Position numbers and translations under genes: made by a program. Source: RU20A sp042610495 (lineage in GTDB: Bacteria > Pseudomonadota > Alphaproteobacteria > Rhizobiales > Rhizobiaceae). From it: a stretch of 64,000 bases of DNA. The DNA is taken from positions 124,001-188,000 of the forward strand of contig NZ_JBHGAP010000002.1 in NCBI RefSeq assembly GCF_042610495.1, written 5' to 3'. Of the stretch, positions 36,464 through 45,207 are shown in pieces. The notes beneath the pieces were generated by a model. The model did no database searches. It was not told the DNA's origin and saw nothing but the letters and a program-made list of their open reading frames with translations. Every line of letters starts with the position of its first letter. Position 1 is the stretch's first letter.

Positions 36464-37990
36464 ATGATGTTTCGCCCGGCCCTCCCGTTCGTGCTGCTTG
36501 CCCTGATGGCCGGATCAGCCGTTGCGCTGGCCGAGGAAACGGGGCTTCTCGCCACCCGCACTGATCTTTCCGCCGAAGACCTTGCCCGCGTCGTGGACGT
36601 CACGCGGCCGACGACGGATTTTTCAAAAGCCGAGGCCTTCGAGGCGATGAGTGGCGGGGCCGGCACGTCGATTGCCACCATCAATGCCGACATCTTCTCG
36701 CACGGCTCGGAAAACCTGTCCTCCGAGGCGGAAGAGCGCTTCAAGCTCGGCAATGCGCTGTTTCGCAAACTGTGGGTGTCCGCCCCCTCCTCCACCCAGG
36801 CCTCCGACGGTCTCGGACCGCTCTTCAACGCGCGCTCCTGCCAGGAATGTCACCTGAAGGACGGGCGCGGCCATCCGCCGGGGGCGGACGGCAACGCGAC
36901 CTCCATGTTCCTGCGCCTTGCGCGGCCCGCCCGAACGCCCGAAGAGGCTGCGGCGATCGCACGACATGCGGCACCGAACGTTCCCGATCCCGTCTATGGC
37001 ACGCAGCTTCAGGACCGCGCCGTGCCCGGCCTTGCCGCCGAGGGGCGCATGGTGGTGCGCTATACGGAAGAGCCGGTCACGCTGTCCGGCGGTGAAACCG
37101 TGTCGCTGCGCCGGCCGGTCTATGGCATCGCGGATCTCGCCTATGGTCCGCTCGACAAGGAGACGACGCTTTCGCCGCGCGTCACGCCGCAGATGATCGG
37201 GCTCGGGCTGATCGAGGCCATCCACCCCGCCGATATCCTCGCCGGCGCCGACCCTGACGACCGCGATGGGGACGGGATCAGCGGGCGGGTGTCGCTCGCC
37301 CGCGAGCCGGAGAGCGACCGCCTCTTGCTCGGCCGCTTCGGCTGGAAGGCGCAGGTGCCGACGATCCGTCAGCAGGCCGCGGATGCGCTGTCCGGCGACA
37401 TCGGCATTTCCTCGCCCGCCGCCCGGCGCGACCATGGCGACTGTACGCCCGCCGAGGTCGCGTGCCTGGCGCTGCCGACCGGCGTGCAGCCGCGGCTCGG
37501 CGATACGGAAGCGCCGGATCCGGTGCTTGATCTCCTCTCCTTCTACTCCCGCCATCTGGCGGTGCCGGCGCGGCGCAAGGCGAGCCTGCCCGAGACGCTC
37601 GCCGGCAAGAAGATCTTCTACGAGACCGGCTGCACGGCCTGTCACCGCCCGAAATTCGTGACCCGGCGGGACACCGACGATCCGGCGCTTTCCTTCCAGC
37701 TCATCTGGCCCTATTCCGACCTCCTCCTTCACGACATGGGCGACGGCCTTGCCGACGGGCAGGCGGTGGGCAGCGCCGACGGGCGCGAGTGGCGCACGCC
37801 GCCGCTCTGGGGCATCGGTCTCACGCCGACCGTGAGCGGGCACACGTTCTTTCTGCATGACGGCCGGGCGCGCAGCCTGACCGAGGCCATTCTGTGGCAT
37901 GGCGGCGAAGCGAAAGCCGCCCGTGACAGGTTCGCGGCGCTTGCCGCCGCCGACCGCAAAGCCCTTCTGACCTTCCTGGAGTCCCTCTGA
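36464..37990 (+). CDS. Di-heme oxidoreductase (DHOR family, c-type cytochrome)
   Basis: 508 residues: signal peptide 1 to about 23, then two covalent heme sites, C126-QE-C129-H130 in ARSCQECH and C390-TA-C393-H394 in ETGCTACH. A DPDDRDGDG loop (263-271) resembles a calcium-binding turn. The DHOR (DUF1111) family resembles bacterial di-heme peroxidases and is typically encoded beside imelysins, where it is thought to handle iron redox chemistry in the periplasm. It starts 62 bases after the first imelysin gene and ends one base before the second. Confidence 0.9.
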   Translation: MMFRPALPFVLLALMAGSAVALAEETGLLATRTDLSAEDLARVVDVTRPTTDFSKAEAFEAMSGGAGTSIATINADIFSHGSENLSSEAEERFKLGNALFRKLWVSAPSSTQASDGLGPLFNARSCQECHLKDGRGHPPGADGNATSMFLRLARPARTPEEAAAIARHAAPNVPDPVYGTQLQDRAVPGLAAEGRMVVRYTEEPVTLSGGETVSLRRPVYGIADLAYGPLDKETTLSPRVTPQMIGLGLIEAIHPADILAGADPDDRDGDGISGRVSLAREPESDRLLLGRFGWKAQVPTIRQQAADALSGDIGISSPAARRDHGDCTPAEVACLALPTGVQPRLGDTEAPDPVLDLLSFYSRHLAVPARRKASLPETLAGKKIFYETGCTACHRPKFVTRRDTDDPALSFQLIWPYSDLLLHDMGDGLADGQAVGSADGREWRTPPLWGIGLTPTVSGHTFFLHDGRARSLTEAILWHGGEAKAARDRFAALAAADRKALLTFLESL

Positions 37991-37991
37991 C

Positions 37992-39143
37992 ATGATCCGG
38001 ACATTCTCCCTCGGTCTTGCCACCACGCTTGCCCTCACCGCCTTCGCCGTCCCGACCCTGCGGGCGCAGGACGCCAATCCGGTCACGCCGGCGCTCAACG
38101 AAGCGGCCCTTCCCGGCGTCATGCAGAAGGCGGTCACCGACTTCATCCGGCCGGGCTATGCCGCCCTTTCCGCCTCCACCGCGACGCTCGGCACCGCCAC
38201 GAAGGCGCTCTGCGCCACCCCCTCGGAGGCGACGCTTGCTGCGACGCGCACGGCGTTTGACGATGTCGCGGCCAAATGGTCGCGGGTGGAAATCCTGCGC
38301 GTCGGCCCGGCGCTTGCCGAAAACCGCTTCGAACGCTTCCTCTTCTTTCCCGACCGCAAGGGTCTTGCGCTGAAACAGTTGCAGGCGATCCTGACCACGA
38401 AGGATGAAACGGCCCTGACCGCCTCCGGCCTCAAGGGCAAGAGCGTGGCGGTGCAGGGTCTCGGCCCGCTCGAGTATCTGCTCTACGGCACCGGCAACGA
38501 AACGCTGGTTACCGGCGACGATTTCCGCTGCCGCTATGCCGTGGCGATTGCCGAAAACCTCAACGATATCGCCGGCGAATTCCAGGCCGCCTGGACCGCA
38601 CCCGGCGGCATCGGCGATGCCTGGATGAAGCCCGGGCCCGACAATGCCGTGTTCCGCACCCCGCAGGAGGCCGCGACCGGCCTGCTCGGCATTCTCGTGC
38701 ATGGTGTCGAGACCGTGAAGGACCAGCGCATCCGTCCGTTCTTCGCCGGTGGCGCCGCGCCGGCGGCCGCAGCGGATGCCAACACCGACACTGCGCGCGA
38801 CAAGCCGAAATCCGCGCTCTTCTGGCGCTCGGCCAACACCTTCCCATCCCTTGCCGCCAACCTGACCGGCCTTTCGGACCTCTTCACCCACTCGGGCATG
38901 GAAAGCCTCCTGCCTGCCGGAGACGAATCCGTCGCAGGCTCCATCGCCTTCGTCTTCAAGTCGACGATCACGGCGGCGCACGCCATCGACAAGCCGGTCG
39001 ATCAGGCGCTTGCCGATCCCGTCCTGCGCAGCAAGATCGCCTTCCTCGCGCTCAACGTCGACGACCTCCTGGAACGGCTCAGCAATGATTACGGCGGCGC
39101 GGTCGGGCTCGGCGCCGGCTTTTCCTTCTCCGACGGCGACTGA
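37992..39143 (+). CDS. Second imelysin-family periplasmic protein
   Basis: 383 residues with a signal peptide (MIRTFSLGLATTLALTAFAVPTLRA-Q in shorter words: cleavage after about residue 25). The two-bundle imelysin fold is suggested by LEYLLYGTGNE, RCRYAVAIAENLNDI and NVDDLLERLSNDYGG. Where the first imelysin has GYHAIE this one has GLGPLE, so the His is replaced. It begins one base after the di-heme oxidoreductase stop, so the two are co-translated. The pair may have split roles: one metal-binding, one structural. Confidence 0.85.
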   Translation: MIRTFSLGLATTLALTAFAVPTLRAQDANPVTPALNEAALPGVMQKAVTDFIRPGYAALSASTATLGTATKALCATPSEATLAATRTAFDDVAAKWSRVEILRVGPALAENRFERFLFFPDRKGLALKQLQAILTTKDETALTASGLKGKSVAVQGLGPLEYLLYGTGNETLVTGDDFRCRYAVAIAENLNDIAGEFQAAWTAPGGIGDAWMKPGPDNAVFRTPQEAATGLLGILVHGVETVKDQRIRPFFAGGAAPAAAADANTDTARDKPKSALFWRSANTFPSLAANLTGLSDLFTHSGMESLLPAGDESVAGSIAFVFKSTITAAHAIDKPVDQALADPVLRSKIAFLALNVDDLLERLSNDYGGAVGLGAGFSFSDGD

Positions 39144-39158
39144 GGGCGGGGCACGGGC

Positions 39159-40250
39159 ATGATTGCCGGCAAGAACCGTATTGCGCCCATCGAGCGGCGC
39201 AGCTTCCTGAAGATGGCGGGCGCTGCCTGGGCGCTCGGGCTCTCGGCCACCGGCAGCGAGGCGCTGGCGCGTGCGGAGGCGGTCTATGCCTCCGCCTTCA
39301 TGGACCGCAGCGGCGCCTATGGCATCGCCACCGTCAGCGAGCGCGGCGAGATCATCGAGCGTGTCGCGCTGCCGGCTCGCGCCCACGGGCTTGCGGCAAC
39401 AGCTGACGGCAGCCGTGCCGTCGCCTTCGCCCGCCGTCCCGGCACCTTCGCGCTCGTCTTCAGCCCGCAGCAGCGGTTCGAACCCGTGACGATCCGTGCG
39501 GCGGACGGCCGGCATTTCTTCGGCCATGGCTGCTTTTCCGCCGATGGCCGGCTGCTGTATGCGACCGAGAACGACTTCGACGCCAATCGCGGCATGATCG
39601 GCATCTATGACGGAACGGACGGCTATCGGCGCGTCGGCGAATTCGAGACCTATGGCATCGGCCCGCACGACATGACGCTCTCGGCCGACGGCACGCTGAT
39701 GGCCGTTGCCAATGGCGGCATCGAGACCCACCCGGATTTCGGCCGCACCAAGCTCAATCTCGATCATATGGAGCCGTCGCTGGCGCTGATCGATGCGGCG
39801 ACCGGCGCGCTCGTCGAGCGCCACACCCTGTCTGCGGCCCTGAAGCCCCTTTCCACCCGCCATCTCGATATCGATGCGGCCGGGCGTATCTGGTTTGCCT
39901 GCCAGTGGGAGGGCGCGCGCGATGCCGTCCCGCCGCTTGCCGGCTCCTTCCGCCGCGGCGAGGATCTCGCTTTCCTCACGCTGCCCGAGGAGACGACGGC
40001 GCGGCTGGCCAATTATGTCGGCGCCGTCGCCATCGATCGGGCCCGCGATCTCGTCGGCCTGACCTCGCCGGTCGGCAACAGCCTCGTCGTGGTGGATGCG
40101 AAGAGCGGCCGGGTGCTCAGCGAAAAGACCGTCGACCAGGTCGCCGGCATCGCCGCCGGCGGCAGGGATTTCGCCGTTTCGGACTATCGCGGCGGCTTCA
40201 ACGGGCTCTCGAGCCCGGTCGCCTGGGACCAGCATATCGTCAGGCTCTGA
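39159..40250 (+). CDS. Tat-exported DUF1513 beta-propeller-like protein
   Basis: 363 residues. The N-terminus carries a twin-arginine signal, RRSFLK at 13-18 followed by a hydrophobic stretch to about residue 38, so a folded protein, perhaps with cofactor, is exported. The body has repeated short blades of the DUF1513 family (GATV-like segments: AHGLAATADGSRAVAFARRPG, GHGCFSADGRLLYATENDF, GPHDMTLSADGTLMAVANGG). DUF1513 is regularly the last gene of imelysin/DHOR loci; its role is unknown. It starts 15 bases after the second imelysin. Confidence 0.88.
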   Translation: MIAGKNRIAPIERRSFLKMAGAAWALGLSATGSEALARAEAVYASAFMDRSGAYGIATVSERGEIIERVALPARAHGLAATADGSRAVAFARRPGTFALVFSPQQRFEPVTIRAADGRHFFGHGCFSADGRLLYATENDFDANRGMIGIYDGTDGYRRVGEFETYGIGPHDMTLSADGTLMAVANGGIETHPDFGRTKLNLDHMEPSLALIDAATGALVERHTLSAALKPLSTRHLDIDAAGRIWFACQWEGARDAVPPLAGSFRRGEDLAFLTLPEETTARLANYVGAVAIDRARDLVGLTSPVGNSLVVVDAKSGRVLSEKTVDQVAGIAAGGRDFAVSDYRGGFNGLSSPVAWDQHIVRL

Positions 40251-40292
40251 GACGGCTGGAAGCAGGGCCGGCGCGCGCTATATGCGGACATC

Positions 40293-40745
40293 ATGAAAAG
40301 AACCTTCGTCACTCTCCTCTTCGTCGCCGGCGTCGTCGTCATCGGCAGCCTTGTCGGCCTCTTCAACCTGCCGGGCCCTTGGTATCAGGGCCTCGTCAAG
40401 CCGCCCTTCAATCCGCCGAACTGGATCTTCGGTCCGGTCTGGACCGTGCTCTATGCGCTGATCGGGGTCGCGGGCGCGCGCACCTTCCTCGATCACCGTC
40501 ACAGCCAGGCCATGCGGCTGTGGGTAGCGCAGATGGTGCTGAATTTCGCGTGGTCGCCGATGTTCTTCGGGGCCGAGCAGATCCTTGGCGCCTTCATCGT
40601 CGTCATGGCCATGCTGATCGCCATCCTGCTCTTCATCCGCGCCAGTTGGCATCAGGACCGGCTGTCCGCCCTGCTCTTCCTGCCCTATGCGGCCTGGGTG
40701 GCCTTTGCGAGCCTGCTCAACGGATCGATCCTCGCCCTCAATTGA
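40293..40745 (+). CDS. tspO: TspO/MBR-family membrane protein
   Basis: 150 residues with five membrane helices and the family signature: GLFNLPGPWYQGLVKPPFNPPNWIFGPVWTVLY, with the Trp/Pro-rich loop that binds porphyrins, then NFAWSPMFFG and AWVAFASLLNGSILALN. TspO binds and may photodegrade porphyrins and is linked to stress and, in some alphaproteobacteria, to oxygen control of pigment genes. Its position right after an iron-type operon may hint at heme or porphyrin handling. It starts 42 bases after the DUF1513 gene, so read-through is possible. Confidence 0.93.
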   Translation: MKRTFVTLLFVAGVVVIGSLVGLFNLPGPWYQGLVKPPFNPPNWIFGPVWTVLYALIGVAGARTFLDHRHSQAMRLWVAQMVLNFAWSPMFFGAEQILGAFIVVMAMLIAILLFIRASWHQDRLSALLFLPYAAWVAFASLLNGSILALN

Positions 40746-40881
40746 GGGGCGGGGCCGGCTCGCGGCATGCGGGGTCTGGCTTTTGCTTGTTTCAGGCGCG
40801 CGGGCGTGCGACTGTCTCGGAGTGCGCTGCAGCATCCGGCCCGGCGCCAGTCCTTTTCCGTGACAGAACCGACCCGAACCC

Positions 40882-41334
40882 ATGACAGAGCATGCCCCGG
40901 CGGATTTCCGCGATCGTATCCAGAAGAGCTTCGCACGCCAGGCGGCGATGCGCACCATCGGCGCCGAGCTGACGCAGGTGAACCAGGGCACGGTGGAAAT
41001 CGAGCTGCCCTTCAACGAGATACTGACCCAGCAGCACGGCTTCCTGCATGCCGGCGTGATCTCCGCCGCGCTCGACTGCGCCGGCACCTATGCCGCCTAT
41101 TCGCTGATCGATCCCGACGCCTCGATCCTGACCATCGAGTTCAAGGTGAACCTCATGTCGCCCGGCCGCGGCGAGCGCTTCCTGTTTCGCGGCGAAGTCA
41201 CCAAGCCCGGCTCCACCATCATCGTCTCCGATGGGCGCGCCTACTCCATCTCGCCTGATGGCCCGGCCAAGCTGATCGCCTCGATGACGGCGACGATGAT
41301 GGTTATCCGCGGACGCGAGGGGATCGAGGGATGA
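40882..41334 (+). CDS. PaaI-type hotdog thioesterase
   Basis: 150-residue hotdog-fold protein: RTIGAELTQVNQGTVEIELPFNEILTQQHGFLHAGVISAALDCAGTYAAY contains the HGG-like HGFLHAG motif with the catalytic Asp in the helix after it. IEFKVNLMSPGRGERFLFRGEV is the usual hotdog strand. Probably hydrolyses acyl-CoA; substrate unknown. Its stop overlaps the next start as ATGA (41331-41334), so it is translationally coupled to the nucleosidase gene. Confidence 0.87.
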   Translation: MTEHAPADFRDRIQKSFARQAAMRTIGAELTQVNQGTVEIELPFNEILTQQHGFLHAGVISAALDCAGTYAAYSLIDPDASILTIEFKVNLMSPGRGERFLFRGEVTKPGSTIIVSDGRAYSISPDGPAKLIASMTATMMVIRGREGIEG

Positions 41335-41978
41335 CGATCGAGACGAAGACCATCGGCACCACGCGCGTGCTCTACGTGATGGCTGCGGATGCCGAATATG
41401 GCACGCATCTGCGCGCCCGTATCACGCCCCTGATGACGGGCGTCGGCCCGGTCGAGGCCGCCGTGGTGCTCACACGGGCGCTGGCGCAGCTGGAGGCTGC
41501 CGGCCGCCTGCCGCACCTCGTCGTTTCCCTCGGATCGGCCGGCTCGGCGACGCTCGAGCAGACCGGCGTCTACCAGGCCTCCTCCCTCTCCTACCGCGAT
41601 ATGGATGCATCGGCGTTCGGCTTTGAGAAGGGCGTCACGCCCTTCCTCGACTTGCCCGCCACCGTGCCGCTTTCGATCCGCATTCCGGACGTGCCCGCCG
41701 CGCGGCTTTCGACCGGCGCCAACGTCGTCTCGGGGGCCGCCTATGCCGGCATCGATGCAGACATGGTGGACATGGAGAGCTTTGCCGTGCTGCGCGCCTG
41801 CCAGGCCTTCGGCGTTGCGCTCATCGGCCTGCGCGGCATCTCGGATGGCGCGGCGGAGGTCAAGCATGTCAGCGACTGGACCGAATATCTTGACGTCATC
41901 GACGAGAAGCTGGCCGCGGTCGTCGATCGCATCGAGGCGGAACTTGCCGCCGGCACGCTTCCCGGTTTTGCAGGCTGA
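41331..41978 (+). CDS. 5'-methylthioadenosine/S-adenosylhomocysteine nucleosidase-like protein
   Basis: 215 residues of the PNP/UDP phosphorylase-1 fold. VLYVMAADAEYG, LMTGVGPVEAAVVLT, LVVSLGSAGS and ADMVDMESFAVLRACQAFGVALIGLRGISDGA match the nucleosidase core; the MVDMES segment has the ribose-binding Glu and GISDGA the base-binding Asp. The protein should cleave the glycosidic bond of methylthioadenosine or S-adenosylhomocysteine. Coupled to the PaaI-type thioesterase upstream. guaA begins 143 bases later under its own control. Confidence 0.83.
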   Translation: MTIETKTIGTTRVLYVMAADAEYGTHLRARITPLMTGVGPVEAAVVLTRALAQLEAAGRLPHLVVSLGSAGSATLEQTGVYQASSLSYRDMDASAFGFEKGVTPFLDLPATVPLSIRIPDVPAARLSTGANVVSGAAYAGIDADMVDMESFAVLRACQAFGVALIGLRGISDGAAEVKHVSDWTEYLDVIDEKLAAVVDRIEAELAAGTLPGFAG

Positions 41979-42121
41979 GGGCAGCGCCCTGGATTGTCTG
42001 GATGCAATTCAACCGTTGCGTCCGCGAGTTCCATTGATTAAAGCCACGCCAACCCGCAGCGCCACGGGCCTTGTCCCCGTCCGTCGATGCTGCCGCCCCT
42101 CCCGTCTAGAATAGGTCCGGC

Positions 42122-43684
42122 ATGACACAGGCAGCGCATACCGATACGGTTCTCATCGTCGATTTCGGCAGCCAGGTGACGCAGCTCATCGCACGGCGCG
42201 TGCGCGAGGCCGGCGTCTATTGCGAGATCGTGCCCTTCCAGTCGGCCGAGGAAGGCTTTCACCGGCTGAAGCCGAAGGCGATCATCCTCTCCGGCAGCCC
42301 GGCCTCCACGCTGGATGAAGGCAGCCCCCGTGCACCCCAGGTGCTGTTCGACAGCGGCCTGCCGATCTTCGGCATCTGCTACGGCCAGCAGACCATGTGC
42401 GCCCAGCTCGGCGGCAAGGTCGAGGGCGGCCATCACCGCGAGTTCGGCCGCGCCTTCCTTGATGTCGAGAAGGATTGCGAGCTGTTCAGCGGGCTGTGGT
42501 CGGTCGGCTCGCGCCATCAGGTCTGGATGTCCCATGGCGACCGCGTCACCGCGATCCCGCCGGGCTTCTCGGTGCTGGCCACCTCCGCCAACGCGCCCTT
42601 CGCCTTCATCGCCGACGAGGCGCGCAAGTATTACGCCGTGCAGTTCCATCCGGAGGTCGTGCATACGCCCGACGGCGCCAAGCTGATCCAGAACTTCGTG
42701 CAGAATGTCGCGGGTGTGAAGGGCGACTGGACCATGCAGGCCTACCGCCAGAAGGCGGTGGAGCAGATCCGCGCCCAGGTCGGTGACAAGCGCGTCATCT
42801 GCGCGCTCTCCGGCGGCGTCGATTCCTCGGTTGCCGCGCTCCTCATCCACGAGGCGGTCGGCGATCAGCTGACCTGCATCCTCGTCGACCACGGCCTGAT
42901 GCGCAAGAACGAGGCGGCCGACGTCGTCGCCATGTTCCAGGAGCATTACAATCTCCACCTCATCCATGTGGATGCGGTCGACAGGTTCGTCGGCGAGCTG
43001 GAAGGCGTTGCCGACCCCGAGACCAAGCGCAAGATCATCGGCCGCCTGTTCATCGAGACCTTCGAGGAAGAGGCGAAGAAGCTCGGCGGCGCCGATTTCC
43101 TCGGCCAGGGCACGCTCTATCCCGACGTCATCGAAAGCGTCTCCTTCACCGGCGGCCCTTCGGTCACCATCAAGAGCCACCACAATGTCGGCGGCCTGCC
43201 CGAGCGCATGAACATGCAGCTCGTCGAACCGCTGCGCGAACTCTTCAAGGACGAGGTGCGCGTGCTCGGCCGGGAGCTTGGCCTGCCCGACAGCTTCATC
43301 GGCCGCCACCCCTTCCCCGGCCCCGGCCTTGCCATCCGCTGCCCCGGCGGCGTGACGCGCGAAAAGCTCGACATCCTGCGCGAGGCGGACGCCATCTATC
43401 TCGACGAGATCCGCAAGGCCGGTCTTTACGACGCCATCTGGCAGGCCTTCGCCGTGCTGCTGCCCGTGCAGACGGTCGGCGTCATGGGCGACGGCCGCAC
43501 CTATGAATTCGTCTGCGCGCTGCGCGCCGTGACCTCGGTGGACGGCATGACGGCCGACTTCTATCACTACGACATGGAATTCCTCGGCCGCGCCGCCACC
43601 CGCATCATCAACGAGGTGCGCGGCATCAACCGCGTCGTCTACGACGTGACGTCGAAGCCGCCGGGCACGATCGAGTGGGAATGA
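42122..43684 (+). CDS. guaA: GMP synthase (glutamine-hydrolysing)
   Basis: Makes GMP from XMP. The 520 residues have the class I amidotransferase domain (nucleophile Cys86 in GICYGQQTM, then VQFHPEVVHT with the catalytic His and Glu), the PP-loop ATP pyrophosphatase domain (ALSGGVDSS) and the C-terminal dimerisation domain ending with VTSKPPGTIEWE, the typical GuaA terminus. Length is normal. A terminator lies 115 bases downstream. Confidence 0.98.
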   Translation: MTQAAHTDTVLIVDFGSQVTQLIARRVREAGVYCEIVPFQSAEEGFHRLKPKAIILSGSPASTLDEGSPRAPQVLFDSGLPIFGICYGQQTMCAQLGGKVEGGHHREFGRAFLDVEKDCELFSGLWSVGSRHQVWMSHGDRVTAIPPGFSVLATSANAPFAFIADEARKYYAVQFHPEVVHTPDGAKLIQNFVQNVAGVKGDWTMQAYRQKAVEQIRAQVGDKRVICALSGGVDSSVAALLIHEAVGDQLTCILVDHGLMRKNEAADVVAMFQEHYNLHLIHVDAVDRFVGELEGVADPETKRKIIGRLFIETFEEEAKKLGGADFLGQGTLYPDVIESVSFTGGPSVTIKSHHNVGGLPERMNMQLVEPLRELFKDEVRVLGRELGLPDSFIGRHPFPGPGLAIRCPGGVTREKLDILREADAIYLDEIRKAGLYDAIWQAFAVLLPVQTVGVMGDGRTYEFVCALRAVTSVDGMTADFYHYDMEFLGRAATRIINEVRGINRVVYDVTSKPPGTIEWE

Positions 43685-43799
43685 GCCCCGCGCTCTGCCA
43701 TTTCAACCCAGGGCCGTCAACGAAGGTGTTTTAAGCCGAGGCGTAATCGCTTCGGCGCCGGACAATCCGGTGATCCTGCCACCACCTGAAGATATCCAC

Positions 43800-43829
43800 A
43801 GGCGCTCCACCACGGGGCGCCTTTTTTTC
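43800..43829 (+). terminator. Rho-independent terminator downstream of guaA
   Basis: Nine-bp stem AGGCGCTCC / GGGGCGCCT (one U-G pair), loop ACCAC, then a run of six T. It is 115 bases after the guaA stop; no gene is visible between. Confidence 0.85.
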
Positions 43830-44221
43830 GGCCACCCGTCTGATGCCGATTACCGGATGCTTTTGGGTCGCCCGCGGGGTGATTCGGGTCGCCAGCATAA
43901 CGTCTAATCACGATCTGCTGATCAAAGTTGACGATCGCTATTTTATTTGTTTCTCGATTGTTTCTGCATATCTTTCAAATGTAAAAATTTTGAACAACAC
44001 TGACTATATCATCAACAATCATTATGAAATTCGTCGATTACGCATATTATTTCATAAGCTGATGCGACCTTAAACGTAAAGGCCGGGGGGATGCGTATTG
44101 CCTTGCTGCGGACGCCGGTTATTATCGCCTTATTGAAATGGTTCGATATGCTGAAATGCAGCACATCCACACAACCAGGGCATGAAATCTTGAATACAAT
44201 TAGTATATATGGAGGCTGGGA
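43830..44221. other. AT-rich intergenic region upstream of the ArsR regulator
   Basis: Roughly 390 bases, strongly AT-rich in the middle (43921-43980 is 30% GC by hand count). The longest frame (43843-44073) encodes no recognisable protein. The region should contain the promoter and operator of the ArsR gene; GTATATATGGAGG immediately precedes that gene. Confidence 0.4.
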
Positions 44222-44533
44222 ATGAACAGCCCGCAGGAAAAGCTCGAGAAATCAGTTGATCACGCGTGTGATCTCTTGAAGGCGATGGCAAACCGGCACC
44301 GCCTGCTTATTCTCAACGAATTGAGCAAGGAAGAGCGCTCCGTCGGCCAGCTTGCCGATTTCCTGGGGATCCGTGACTCCACCGTCTCGCAGCATCTGGC
44401 AGTTCTGCGTCGCGACCGGATCATTGTCGGCCGGCGCGACGGGCAGACGATCTGGTACAGGCTGGAAAGCGATCTGGCACGCACGGTGGTGAGCCTGCTG
44501 GCCGCGTCCTTCTCGCATTCGCTGGCCTCCTGA
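44222..44533 (+). CDS. ArsR/SmtB-family transcriptional regulator
   Basis: 103-residue winged-helix protein: ACDLLKAMANRHRLLILNELSKEERSVGQLADFLGIRDSTVSQHLAVLRRDRIIVGRRDGQTIWYRLES is a classic ArsR DNA-binding core. There is only one Cys (Cys17) and no ELCVCDL or other metal-site cysteines, so it may sense something other than a thiol-bound metal, or belong to the redox/quorum type. TGGAGG upstream gives a strong ribosome site. No obvious target gene adjoins; autoregulation through the AT-rich upstream DNA is likely. Confidence 0.88.
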   Translation: MNSPQEKLEKSVDHACDLLKAMANRHRLLILNELSKEERSVGQLADFLGIRDSTVSQHLAVLRRDRIIVGRRDGQTIWYRLESDLARTVVSLLAASFSHSLAS

Positions 44534-44570
44534 CAGACTTCGGCCGCCGGGCAGACCCCGGCGGCGGAGC

Positions 44571-45044
44571 TTACGGCAAACGGCCCGTCCTCATCACGGA
44601 TGTGTCGATGAGAATGGTGGAGCGCAGCGTCTTCACCTCCGTAATGCGGTCAAACCCCTCCCACAGAAGCCGCTTGTAGTCGGCGACATCCCGGACGGCG
44701 ATCTTCAGCAGGAAATCGAAGTCGCCCGCCACCGTATGGCACTCGATCACCTCCGGCATGCGCGATACCGTCTCGATGAAGCGTTCGCCCACCATGGTGA
44801 CGGATCTCTCCAGCGTGACCTCCAGAAAGGCCTGGAGACCGATGCCGGCCTTGCGCGGATCGATGACCACCGTCTGGCGGATGAGGCCGCTGTCATAGAG
44901 ACGCTGCAGACGGCGCGACAGCGGCGCGGGCGAAAGGCCCACGCGCTCGGCCAGCGCATTGTTGCTGAGCCCGGCATCCTCCTGCAGCAGCCGCACGATG
45001 CGGCGGTCCACCGCATCCAGCGTGATCTCGTCACCCGCGCTCAT
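44571..45044 (-). CDS. Lrp/AsnC-family transcriptional regulator
   Basis: 157 residues: N-terminal helix-turn-helix (LDAVDRRIVRLLQEDAGLSNNALAERVGLSPAPLSRRLQRLYDSGLI) and a C-terminal RAM effector domain (IECHTVAGDFDFLLKIAVRDVADYKRLL). The start at 45044 follows GGAGAGGGCA. It is divergent from the aromatic aminotransferase (163 bases between), which is its likely target, as Lrp/AsnC proteins often sense an amino acid and control the neighbouring gene. Two repeated AATTT-GCGCCA elements lie between them. Confidence 0.9.
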   Translation of the reverse strand: MSAGDEITLDAVDRRIVRLLQEDAGLSNNALAERVGLSPAPLSRRLQRLYDSGLIRQTVVIDPRKAGIGLQAFLEVTLERSVTMVGERFIETVSRMPEVIECHTVAGDFDFLLKIAVRDVADYKRLLWEGFDRITEVKTLRSTILIDTSVMRTGRLP

Positions 45045-45059
45045 TGCCCTCTCCCCGCA

Positions 45060-45148
45060 AATTTCTGCGCCAACCATTGGACAGGCCGCAAAATCCTTCA
45101 AGGGAATTTGGTCACCGACGCAAGTTTGCGGATGAATTTGCGCCATTG
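45060..45148. promoter_or_regulatory. Repeated elements between the Lrp regulator and the aminotransferase
   Basis: AATTTCTGCGCCA...ATTG (45060-45079) and AATTTGCGCCATTG (45135-45148) are near-copies 75 bases apart, about seven helical turns. They lie in the divergent promoter region and could be Lrp-binding sites. Confidence 0.35.
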
Positions 45149-45207
45149 CAGGCGTAAATCGGAGGACACCTTACCCTTCCCCCGTGAACAGGACCGAGAA
45201 CCCGCCC

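Noticed and set aside
43843..44073. 76-codon frame in the AT-rich region before the ArsR gene
   Set aside because: No ribosome site and no recognisable features; it begins just after the guaA terminator and is most likely non-coding.
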